64,000 bases of DNA, taken from positions 124,001-188,000 of the forward strand of contig NC_008607.1 in NCBI RefSeq assembly GCF_000015045.1, in the 5' to 3' direction. The stretch comes from Pelobacter propionicus DSM 2379 (GTDB lineage Bacteria > Desulfobacterota > Desulfuromonadia > Geobacterales > Pseudopelobacteraceae). Below, piece after piece: positions 42,781 through 49,436 of this stretch (the stretch's first letter is position 1; every line of letters starts with the position of its first letter). A program made the position numbers and the translations under genes. The notes under the pieces were generated by a model, which searched no databases, was not told the origin of the DNA, and saw only the letters and a list, made by a program, of their open reading frames with translations.

Positions 42781-43703
42781 TACCCCTCCAGGAATGACCT
42801 GAACCCACGAGCATTGGCGTATTCCGGCTCAGGCAGGATTTTAACCTCGATTTTATCTGAACCGATCTTACCTCTCAAATGATTGCTCCCCCCGCCAAAG
42901 AATATAATGGTTTCAAGTGGGCGAGTAATGCTGATATTGGCTCGCACATCTTCCATAATCTCCGCAAGAATGGCTTCCATGTATTCACCTGCCGCAGATT
43001 TTATTTCAGGCAGCAAGTCGATTTTGTCAGTACCATTAGTAATATAACCCTGCTCCATAAGCCTTGAAAGTTCAACAGGAGTCATTGACAACCCTGTAGT
43101 AAAGTCGGCAATCTTTGGCATTAAATAGTTTGATGCCAGCTGAGATATGCCACGTTTATATAAGGTGTCAGTAAATACAACTTTCGATCTTTTAGGATCG
43201 AACAAAGTATAGATCAGAGTGTTAAACCCCAGGTCAATGCCCAATACAAGGCCTGTTTTCTCCTTACCATCTGTTATCATATATGAACGAATCCCACCAA
43301 TACCTTGCGGAAGAACAGTAACATCCTTGACTCGCTCCGATATAAGAGAAGTTTTAAGCGCATCAACAGCACCACCTTTTATCTTTGACTGCTCTTCATA
43401 AAATTGCACAGGGAGACCGACCCCAACCTTTACTGCTCCCTTTACGCCTGCTTCATCAAGACACTTCTCCAGAAAAAAACGATAGTGCTTGACCAGATGT
43501 TGAGGTGTCCGCAAATAAGCAACACCACCTGGATTATCCAGGGCATCCTCTCCGATCAACGGATCTTCTCCGCCTCCCCTGTTCTGGTAAACAGAGAGGA
43601 CCCGCCCCTTTTTCCCTCCTGATATCCATTTGGCAGAGGAAAAACCCAGATCACAGACGAAGCATTTCACATCATTTTTCGGTTCAGCTATCGGTTCAGC
43701 CAT
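42780..43703 (-). CDS. parM: ParM/Alp-family actin-like plasmid segregation ATPase (307 aa)
   Basis: Actin/Hsp70-superfamily fold. Phosphate 1 loop FVCDLGFSSAKWISGGK, phosphate 2 loop LVLGIDLGFNTLIYTLFD near residue 165, and adenosine loop IFFGGGSNHLRGKI near residue 265. The family polymerises into dynamic filaments that push plasmid copies apart. ATG at 43703 follows GGAGATAATTG. It is followed by the small RHH protein, giving the usual parMR order behind a repeat-rich centromere. This is the second partition system in the window. Confidence 0.88.
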   Translation of the reverse strand: MAEPIAEPKNDVKCFVCDLGFSSAKWISGGKKGRVLSVYQNRGGGEDPLIGEDALDNPGGVAYLRTPQHLVKHYRFFLEKCLDEAGVKGAVKVGVGLPVQFYEEQSKIKGGAVDALKTSLISERVKDVTVLPQGIGGIRSYMITDGKEKTGLVLGIDLGFNTLIYTLFDPKRSKVVFTDTLYKRGISQLASNYLMPKIADFTTGLSMTPVELSRLMEQGYITNGTDKIDLLPEIKSAAGEYMEAILAEIMEDVRANISITRPLETIIFFGGGSNHLRGKIGSDKIEVKILPEPEYANARGFRSFLEG

Positions 43704-43726
43704 CAATTATCTCCTTTGTTAACCTA

Positions 43727-43852
43727 TTGGTATGCCTACAGGTATACTAACTAGTATACTTGGGCGAAAAAGTCAAGTCAGAAAACAAATAAAGTATACC
43801 TAGAAGCATACTTCTAGGTATACCAACAAGCGTACCCATAGATATACAAGAA
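43727..43852. repeat. GTATAC-type repeats upstream of parMR (candidate parC)
   Basis: At least seven short repeats around GGTATACY/RGTATACC, in both orientations, lie in 126 bases, for example near 43730, 43740, 43754, 43793, 43806, 43815, 43833 and 43847. They sit directly upstream of parM, where ParR-binding centromere repeats normally lie and also serve as the promoter operator. Confidence 0.7.
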
Positions 43853-43856
43853 TGTG

Positions 43857-44516
43857 CTAAGTATCTGACATGATTCTATCAATCGCGTCAGATAGCCGAA
43901 TTATACCTTTGTGAATCCACCAAACTCGCTCCATGTCCTTCAGAGCTTCGCCCCGAGTGCGCCCAATCCCCTCAACGTCATCTTCGCCATAGATTGAGGC
44001 CACGAAATGCTGTCCGGTATTGCTCCAGGCAATTGACACTACCTGCTTAGTTTCTGGCTGAAGCAGGCCAGTTTTAAGCCTAATAATCGGTTGGTTCGTG
44101 ATGGCGCTGATTGGGAAGATCTTTTCGTACTGATCGGGGAAATCGCGTCTGAATGCCCTATGGATTTGATCAGCCATTTCGTCACCAGGAGGTGGGGCAC
44201 TGGCCTGGAGTGCGTCCGTAACCACAACAGGATCAAAACCCCAAACATGACACCACATGTAAAACGAAAACTGTTTGGTAATGAAAACATCTGCGACCTG
44301 CTCCGGTAGATTATTTTTGCGAGACCGACCTCGACTCATGGGGGGAAAGATGCCTTCCCTGCGGAGCACCGTGTAAAAATAATCAGCCTTGGTGCTGCCG
44401 GTAACGCGTGCGATTTCCATGATACTCAAACCCGATTTATATGCTTCAAAAATCAGATCGCAATACTTCTGTCTTGCCTCCTCTGTCCTGCCCTTGATAC
44501 CGAAGTCTGCCGCCAT
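43857..44516 (-). CDS. hypothetical protein with N-terminal HTH-like region (219 aa)
   Basis: Residues 10-60 (RQKYCDLIFEAYKSGLSIME, then IARVTGSTKADYFYTVLRRE) resemble a helix-turn-helix of the resolvase/Trp-repressor type. The remaining 160 residues are unrecognised, ending in a beta-helix piece with ALKDMERVWWIHKGII. ATG at 44516 is chosen, with GGGAGG upstream. It lies beyond the parMR centromere, same strand. It may regulate copy number or partition, but that is only position. Confidence 0.5.
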   Translation of the reverse strand: MAADFGIKGRTEEARQKYCDLIFEAYKSGLSIMEIARVTGSTKADYFYTVLRREGIFPPMSRGRSRKNNLPEQVADVFITKQFSFYMWCHVWGFDPVVVTDALQASAPPPGDEMADQIHRAFRRDFPDQYEKIFPISAITNQPIIRLKTGLLQPETKQVVSIAWSNTGQHFVASIYGEDDVEGIGRTRGEALKDMERVWWIHKGIIRLSDAIDRIMSDT

Positions 44517-44556
44517 GTGCCTCATTCCTCCCAAATTCCCGATTATATTTTATGAA

Positions 44557-44652
44557 AGTATTATACGTATAAAATATAATACTTATTTTCAGCCAGAGAT
44601 CAAAAAAATAAAATATTTTATTTATTCTAAATATAATACTTATTTTTACCCC
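44557..44652 (-). promoter_or_regulatory. AT-rich direct repeat region upstream of the HTH protein
   Basis: AAATATAATACTTATTTT occurs twice (about 44571-44589 and 44631-44649), separated by an A/T tract. The spacing and composition suggest tandem promoters or operators for the gene at 43857-44516. The rest of the 508-base gap (44653-45024) shows a (GTT)n run at 44909-44929 and the terminator described separately; I see no gene. Confidence 0.4.
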
Positions 44653-44963
44653 CTTTCTCCAGGGAGCATCGTCTGAATGTCTTCGGAAGATTATTTCACT
44701 CGACCCTGCATACCAAATCCGACCAGTCAAGAAGCGCCCCTGCAAGCGATAAGCGTGGATATAAAAACCACCAGGTCCAAGCGCCTCAACAGGGGCTGTC
44801 AATTCAAATCCGCGGCATCACGATTTCGTCTTGTGGGATAAATGTCATAAGGCGGCGGGGTGGTCCAGAAACAAAACACGTCATCACGAGCGCAGAAGAG
44901 GGGGTAGGGGTTGTTGTTGTTGTTGTTGCACGAGGCAGGTGGGTGTCAGGGTTGCTGTGGAAA

Positions 44964-44993
44964 GGGGCCTTAAAACTTAAATTTTAGGGCCCC
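44964..44993 (-). terminator. probable terminator after the sigma-like gene
   Basis: GGGGCCTTAAAA (44964-44975) pairs with TTTTAGGGCCCC (44982-44993) with a single mismatch and a six-base loop, 32 bases past the stop of the minus-strand gene. On that strand it is followed by CTTTCC. Confidence 0.55.
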
Positions 44994-45024
44994 TCTGGTG
45001 GTGAGTAAGCTTGGATTGGCTATC

Positions 45025-45642
45025 TCAGGCGGCAGACTGTCTTCGAGGTGAGGATTCGCTGTGAGGCCTGATTGGTGTGGCAGAAGATAGATTTTCGATT
45101 GATACGATCTGTAAGGAGAAGAGCCTGGCGATCTTGCTGCGTACTCGCTTGAACATGGCCACTGCGGATGGTTCCGTAATACCGATTAAAGCCCCGGCTT
45201 CGTCCATGCTGTGATAACCGGACTTGCTCAGTCCAAGGAGAGCGGTTAAAAACCTCTGCTCTTTTGGTGTCAGGTAAGGCTTGACGGCCCAAAATACGGA
45301 TTCGGATTTGGCCTGAGTCGACTTGTCAGCCGGTGGTGCATTCCCTGTAAATGCCTCATTGATTTCGCAGCAGAGGTACGAGGGGATCGACTCTGACCCC
45401 CTGTGGTTGCCTGGATTAGGAACTATCTCACGTATCAGTAGTTTGTATTGCGCCCAAAATGTCATCTCGAACTTTGCGGCCAGGGGCTCCGTGGAAATAA
45501 ACACAGATGAGAGCGCTGCCTGGTTCGCGCAGCTGATCAGGTCCTCAACGTCATAAGGGCAGCAGCCGAGAAACTGTTTTGAGAACCCGATGATGGCTTT
45601 TCGGTTCTGCTCGACCCATACAATTGCGTCGTCAAACGTCAT
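45025..45642 (-). CDS. sigma-70-like transcription factor (205 aa)
   Basis: Looks like a divergent ECF-type sigma factor. Region 2-like YDVEDLISCANQAALSSV, with FEMTFWAQYKLLIREI, covers about residues 30-80. After a linker, region 4-like LTPKEQRFLTALLGL, then SMDEAGALIGITEPSAVAMF and KRVRSKIARL, covers about 125-180. A 25-residue Ser/Pro/Arg tail follows. ATG at 45642 has GGGGGAGG six bases upstream. A CAACA-N3-TGTTG palindrome lies 25 bases ahead and two perfect CRP-type sites lie 200-320 bases ahead. It is a candidate for the factor reading the five 38-bp boxes, but that is inference. Confidence 0.6.
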   Translation of the reverse strand: MTFDDAIVWVEQNRKAIIGFSKQFLGCCPYDVEDLISCANQAALSSVFISTEPLAAKFEMTFWAQYKLLIREIVPNPGNHRGSESIPSYLCCEINEAFTGNAPPADKSTQAKSESVFWAVKPYLTPKEQRFLTALLGLSKSGYHSMDEAGALIGITEPSAVAMFKRVRSKIARLFSLQIVSIENLSSATPIRPHSESSPRRQSAA

Positions 45643-45666
45643 TGTCATCCTCCCCCGCAAAATACA

Positions 45667-45679
45667 CAACAAAATGTTG
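45667..45679. promoter_or_regulatory. CAACA-N3-TGTTG palindrome ahead of the sigma-like gene
   Basis: CAACA-AAA-TGTTG at 45667-45679, flanked on one side by ACA as in the recombinase palindrome at 1755-1783. It lies 25 bases upstream of the start codon, so it probably overlaps the promoter. The shared core suggests one repressor for both genes. Confidence 0.5.
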
Positions 45680-45847
45680 CTTACCACAGCCGCGACATTG
45701 TCGTCAAACAATTAAATCAGGTTAAGTGGGAGAAGTGTGGTGGCCTGGCTTTTAGGGCGAGAGCGAATAAAATAATGGTCGACAGCTAAAAAAACGTATG
45801 ATAGCAATGATATAAACGCTTCATAGATATTGGCCTTGTGTAAAGAA

Positions 45848-45863
45848 TGTGAAAAAATTCACA
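45848..45863. promoter_or_regulatory. CRP/FNR-type site 1
   Basis: TGTGA-AAAAAT-TCACA, an exact match to the CRP consensus TGTGA-N6-TCACA. It lies in the 401-base gap upstream of the sigma-like gene. Confidence 0.6.
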
Positions 45864-45945
45864 AGGGTACGCTAACTGAATATTGTGCATAAGTCGGTGT
45901 ACTTAGCAACAAAACGTTATGTATAAAAATATTGAGATGAAAGGG

Positions 45946-45961
45946 TGTGAATATTTTCACA
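45946..45961. promoter_or_regulatory. CRP/FNR-type site 2
   Basis: TGTGA-ATATTT-TCACA, again exact, 98 bases from site 1. It is extended by G and C to GTGTGA/TCACAC. The two together imply control by a CRP/FNR-family regulator. Confidence 0.6.
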
Positions 45962-46043
45962 CAACGGTCGCAAGATGTCTGTGCAGTAATATCGGGTAAG
46001 AGGAATGGAATGATGGCCAGGGGTAGGGTAGGGGCTGCAGATT

Positions 46044-47411
46044 TTATGAGGATTTATTAGCCTTCAGGCGCTTGTTGACGGCCGTTCTGGAGATGCCGAG
46101 CATATCTGCCATCACGCCTTGGTTACCAGATGCTCTGCGACAAGCTTCACTGATGAGGATATCTTGAACTTCTGATAGGGTGGGGAGTCTTGGTCCGGTG
46201 AATTTGACCAACTGGGTATCGTGAGGAAGGATGGTTGCGTAGTCTGATATTCTTTCTTTGAAGGTCTCCATGGAAAGAACACCAGACGAGTGAGACAGGA
46301 CAGCCTCGAAGACCATATCGCGCAATTCCTGCACATTGCGCGGAAACTCATATACCCCAAGAAGGGTTAGCAACTCTGGAGGTATTGTAGGCCTCGATTT
46401 GCCGTAGTTCCTCGAAGCCTCTTCCAAAAAGCAGTCCAATAATACCGGCAGATCTTCTCGTCTCTCTCGCAAAGCAGGAATTTCGACGGTATGCGAACTG
46501 AATTTCATCATGAGTTGTTTCATGCCCGAAATTTCATCGATCGGGACACCTGCAGACGCAACAATGCGACCCGTGAACCATTTGGACTTCAAGGATTGCA
46601 GTGGTGAGAACTGGGATGATTCCAGCAGATTAGTAAGGAAGCATTCGCCAGACCGGGTGAGATGCTCTATACCCTCCAAATAAATCGTCCCTCCTCCTGC
46701 CTTCTCCAGCAAACTATCACCTCTGCGGTATCCGCTTAGGGCATCGGGAAAAAAATCGCCATGTTCTAATATTTTACAGTAAACAAACTGACCTTCACGC
46801 TTACCGGTAGCGTGGAGGGCCTTAGCAAAAGTGGCCTTCCCTGTGCCATACTCCCCTGTAAAAAGAAGGGGTTCGGAAGATTGGGCAATTGCTTCCAAGT
46901 AACGAAAGATCCGTAACATTCGGAGGGATCTGGTCCATAATCCAGCAAACGATCCTCCCACAGAAACCATCTGACTGGTCTCATTCAGAAAACCAGAATT
47001 TAGTAGACGATTTTCCTGTAGGGTTTCCCGATGTTTTATCGCTCGCAACACGCCTGACAGAACTTGGTTTATATCAACTGATTTTACAAAATAGTCAAAA
47101 GCTCCGCGTTGCATACACCTGACGGCTATGTCAACTTGGTCGCTCCCGGTCAGCAAAATAACCGGAATGTCCGGATACTCTGTTTTGATGTTCATGAGCA
47201 ACTGATCACCCATGATACGGGGCATTGTAAAATCCAGAATGACGATCGTGACCGGTCGGGACACTAAAATTGACATAACTTCTTCTGGCTTGCTACAGGG
47301 GATCACGTTCGTAACCCCAAGCTTCCTCTTCAACTGAAACGAAAAGCTTTTGAGCCAAATTTCATCATCGTCAATTACTAAAACCGGATTTATCGGAAAA
47401 ACGCCACTCAT
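46044..47411 (-). CDS. NtrC-like response regulator with degenerate AAA+ domain (455 aa)
   Basis: The receiver domain (about 1-120) is sound: VLVIDDDEIW, phospho-Asp in VTIVILDFTMPRIMGD and Lys in YFVKSVDINQ. The AAA+ domain keeps Walker A (FTGEYGTGKATFAKAL), but the GAFTGA loop that contacts sigma-54 is replaced by a GYRRGDSL stretch and the Walker B LFLDE is IYLEG. A Fis-type HTH closes the protein (EACRRASGNQGVMADMLGIS). It is therefore probably not a sigma-54 activator and may not hydrolyse ATP; TyrR/HupR-like repression or sigma-70 activation is more likely. ATG at 47411. Confidence 0.8.
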   Translation of the reverse strand: MSGVFPINPVLVIDDDEIWLKSFSFQLKRKLGVTNVIPCSKPEEVMSILVSRPVTIVILDFTMPRIMGDQLLMNIKTEYPDIPVILLTGSDQVDIAVRCMQRGAFDYFVKSVDINQVLSGVLRAIKHRETLQENRLLNSGFLNETSQMVSVGGSFAGLWTRSLRMLRIFRYLEAIAQSSEPLLFTGEYGTGKATFAKALHATGKREGQFVYCKILEHGDFFPDALSGYRRGDSLLEKAGGGTIYLEGIEHLTRSGECFLTNLLESSQFSPLQSLKSKWFTGRIVASAGVPIDEISGMKQLMMKFSSHTVEIPALRERREDLPVLLDCFLEEASRNYGKSRPTIPPELLTLLGVYEFPRNVQELRDMVFEAVLSHSSGVLSMETFKERISDYATILPHDTQLVKFTGPRLPTLSEVQDILISEACRRASGNQGVMADMLGISRTAVNKRLKANKSS

Positions 47412-47536
47412 TAAACACCTGTAGTAAAGAGTCAAAAATAAAAATTGAGCGGGAATGTGCCACAGTGCGCCATTAATTTCAATACATTCTGCATATTTTA
47501 TGGTATCTAGTCCATTTAAGACAAAGAGCTATCAAT

Positions 47537-48109
47537 ATGCCACTACTGACTACCACAGAGATCATAGAGAGACTCAAGGACGTATTGAACGTTAAAAGTG
47601 ATGGCGAAGTCGCCGACTTTCTGCGTATTAAACGCCCTGCTCTATCCATGAAGAAGACTAGGAACAGTTCTATCGTGGATGACGTTCTGCACCTGGCGCA
47701 GCGAATGGAACTCGATCTGAACCAGATCCTGATCAAGGACAGTAAAGCCTTCCCGGTTTTTTTTCGAGACGAGAGTGGAAACAAAACTAATGAAATACAC
47801 CTGAGCAGGGCTTTCCTTGAAGCCAGGGGACTAGATCCTGAATCTCTGATCGTCATAAATCAAGAGGGCCAGCTTTTTGACAATCTCCACCTGGTCGATA
47901 CACGAGTGACTAGGATCAACTCAGATGGCATTTATGCTATTGCCACAGAAAATAATGTACTCCTGAAACAAGCGACCATCCGGCTGGATGGGTCCATCCT
48001 TTTTCCAAGCCGTATTCCAGAAATCCCCGCAGAAAACATAGATAAATCCTCAGCTAAAACCCTCCATGTCGTCGGTCGAACAGTACTGATGCTGGCCCCC
48101 CCAGATTAG
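47537..48109 (+). CDS. CI-like repressor with HTH and degenerate S24-type domain (190 aa)
   Basis: The N-terminal phage CI-type HTH is TTEIIERLKDVLNVKSDGEV, then ADFLRIKRPALSMKKTRN. A C-terminal beta domain (about 95-185) follows with the S24/LexA layout (SLIVINQEGQLFDNLHLVDT, DGIYAIATENNVLLKQATIR). The catalytic Ser-Met of S24 peptidases is not apparent, so RecA-stimulated self-cleavage is doubtful. It sits just upstream of box 4 and the third transfer operon. That is the position of the repressors that hold ICE and plasmid transfer off. Confidence 0.72.
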   Translation: MPLLTTTEIIERLKDVLNVKSDGEVADFLRIKRPALSMKKTRNSSIVDDVLHLAQRMELDLNQILIKDSKAFPVFFRDESGNKTNEIHLSRAFLEARGLDPESLIVINQEGQLFDNLHLVDTRVTRINSDGIYAIATENNVLLKQATIRLDGSILFPSRIPEIPAENIDKSSAKTLHVVGRTVLMLAPPD

Positions 48110-48129
48110 TCTCCCCAGAAAAAAAATCG

Positions 48130-48167
48130 ATTTAATTGCACCAAATAATCTAAGTCCTTGCCAGATA
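48130..48167 (+). promoter_or_regulatory. transfer-regulon box, copy 4
   Basis: Same 38-bp core as copies 1 and 3, here on the plus strand. TATACA follows as the -10-like hexamer. The probable leader starts with an 8-bp hairpin (GTATGAGG 48172-48179 with CCTCATAC 48188-48195). It drives the transglycosylase-to-TraH operon. Confidence 0.82.
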
Positions 48168-48199
48168 TACAGTATGAGGGGGATTTGCCTCATACACCT

Positions 48200-48724
48200 A
48201 TGCGACGACTAATTCCAATCATACTGAGCCTAATTTTGTCACCCAATGCCGGATGGGGATTTTGTTTCGAGGAAGCTGGGCAAACGTATGGAATCTCCCC
48301 CGAGATTCTCTACAACATTGCGAGTGTGGAATCAGGCTTCAACCCTTATGCAGTCAACAAGAACAAAAATGGGAGTTATGACTACGGTCTCATGCAGATC
48401 AATTCGATCTGGGCAAAGAAATTGGGGACCGAAAGATGGAAGGCGCTATCTGACCCATGCACCAATGTCATGACTGGAGCCTGGATTCTTTCCCAGTGTA
48501 TCTCAAGCTACGGATACACATGGAGAGGAATTGGCTGCTACAACAGCCGCACCCCTGAACTCAACAAGATCTATGCGCGGAAGATTTTCGCGTCAATTGT
48601 AAAGCATCGGAAACTGGCCACCCAAACATCGCTCATCGCGTCAGCAAAAAAACCAGAGGAACTGAGCGAACAAGGCCAGATTACTCCATGGGAAGAGATC
48701 ATCAGTCATGATGATTCCAAATGA
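48200..48724 (+). CDS. lytic transglycosylase, VirB1/Orf169-like (174 aa)
   Basis: Signal peptide (LIPIILSLILSPNAGWG), then a single SLT domain. Catalytic Glu in NIASVESGFNPYAVN, then DYGLMQINSIWAKKLG and RGIGCYNS. It cleaves glycan strands to let the T4SS cross the wall. ATG at 48200 gives a proper signal peptide; the longer frame (TTG at 48158) would begin inside the box. No good ribosome site lies directly ahead, and the GAGGGGG is part of a leader hairpin. It overlaps the NusA-like gene by 17 bases. Confidence 0.88.
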   Translation: MRRLIPIILSLILSPNAGWGFCFEEAGQTYGISPEILYNIASVESGFNPYAVNKNKNGSYDYGLMQINSIWAKKLGTERWKALSDPCTNVMTGAWILSQCISSYGYTWRGIGCYNSRTPELNKIYARKIFASIVKHRKLATQTSLIASAKKPEELSEQGQITPWEEIISHDDSK

Positions 48725-49436
48725 ACTGACCGATTGTTACAGCGATCTGCAACCAGCCGATATATACGGTGCGATCGAGATAGCCGCTATCACTGTGCTG
48801 TCTAGAGCCTTTGATATGGGGGTCACCGCAACATATTTACCTGACGATGGGTTGCAAATCACAGGCATGCCGCACATAGGTGATCCGGTTGAGATCACGC
48901 ACGACAGAATCGGGAAGAAACTCAGGCGCCATCTACTCTACGCGATCGAACACGAATTACAGACCAGGCAAACTGTGTACGAGGCTGAGCGCTTGCGTCA
49001 ATTGCAGGGGAAAGTCCTGACAGGGTTCCCATCCGGATTGGACCCGGATGGTAGTGTACGGGTAGAGATGGATTTGAGTAGTCAGTTTCGGCGGTACATC
49101 CTTCTGGGAACATGCCCACGGCGATACCAACCTCTTCACGAGAGGGATACTTACCTCCGCGGGAAAGAATATAGCTGGTACGTCTGCAGCGTGCTGCCTG
49201 TAACAAATCATCGGCAGACCAAAGTCCGTATCGTACTCAGCAGGACCAGTAAGCAGTTACCAGCAATACTGTTGCGACAGAGAAGCGGGATCGAGAGAAT
49301 CATCTGTCTCTCCCGGATACCAGGCGGGCCGGCTGATATCGTTACTGCGCAGAAAATTCCCAAGGACATAATCAATTCTGTCGGCAAGGAGACTGGGGAC
49401 ATATATCGTGTTCGGATTCTTAAAACCCAAATATAA
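48708..49436 (+). CDS. NusA-like protein (NTD-S1-KH1, no KH2) in a transfer operon (242 aa)
   Basis: By eye it aligns with NusA from end to end of three domains. The NTD (15-100) has IYGAIEIAAITVLSRAF and the helix EITHDRIGKKLRRHLLYAI, where NusA has 'TFDRITTQTAKQVIVQK'. QGKVLTG (100-106) opens an S1-like domain (100-165). KVRIVLSRTSKQLPAIL (172-188), then IERIICLSRIPGGPADIVTA, matches NusA 'LVLSRT..LL..LF' and 'VEIK..AR.PG.R.KIAV' entering KH1. The protein stops before KH2 and the acidic repeats. NusA binds RNA polymerase and nascent RNA. The gene overlaps both neighbours, so it is translated with the transfer proteins. No database search backs this call. Confidence 0.65.
   Translation: MMIPNELTDCYSDLQPADIYGAIEIAAITVLSRAFDMGVTATYLPDDGLQITGMPHIGDPVEITHDRIGKKLRRHLLYAIEHELQTRQTVYEAERLRQLQGKVLTGFPSGLDPDGSVRVEMDLSSQFRRYILLGTCPRRYQPLHERDTYLRGKEYSWYVCSVLPVTNHRQTKVRIVLSRTSKQLPAILLRQRSGIERIICLSRIPGGPADIVTAQKIPKDIINSVGKETGDIYRVRILKTQI

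Noticed and set aside
44909-44929. (GTT)n microsatellite
   Set aside because: Simple short repeat with no associated structure; not a CRISPR.
45025-45711. TTG start at 45711 for the sigma-like gene
   Set aside because: Would place the CAACA-N3-TGTTG palindrome inside the coding region; ATG at 45642 has a much better ribosome site.
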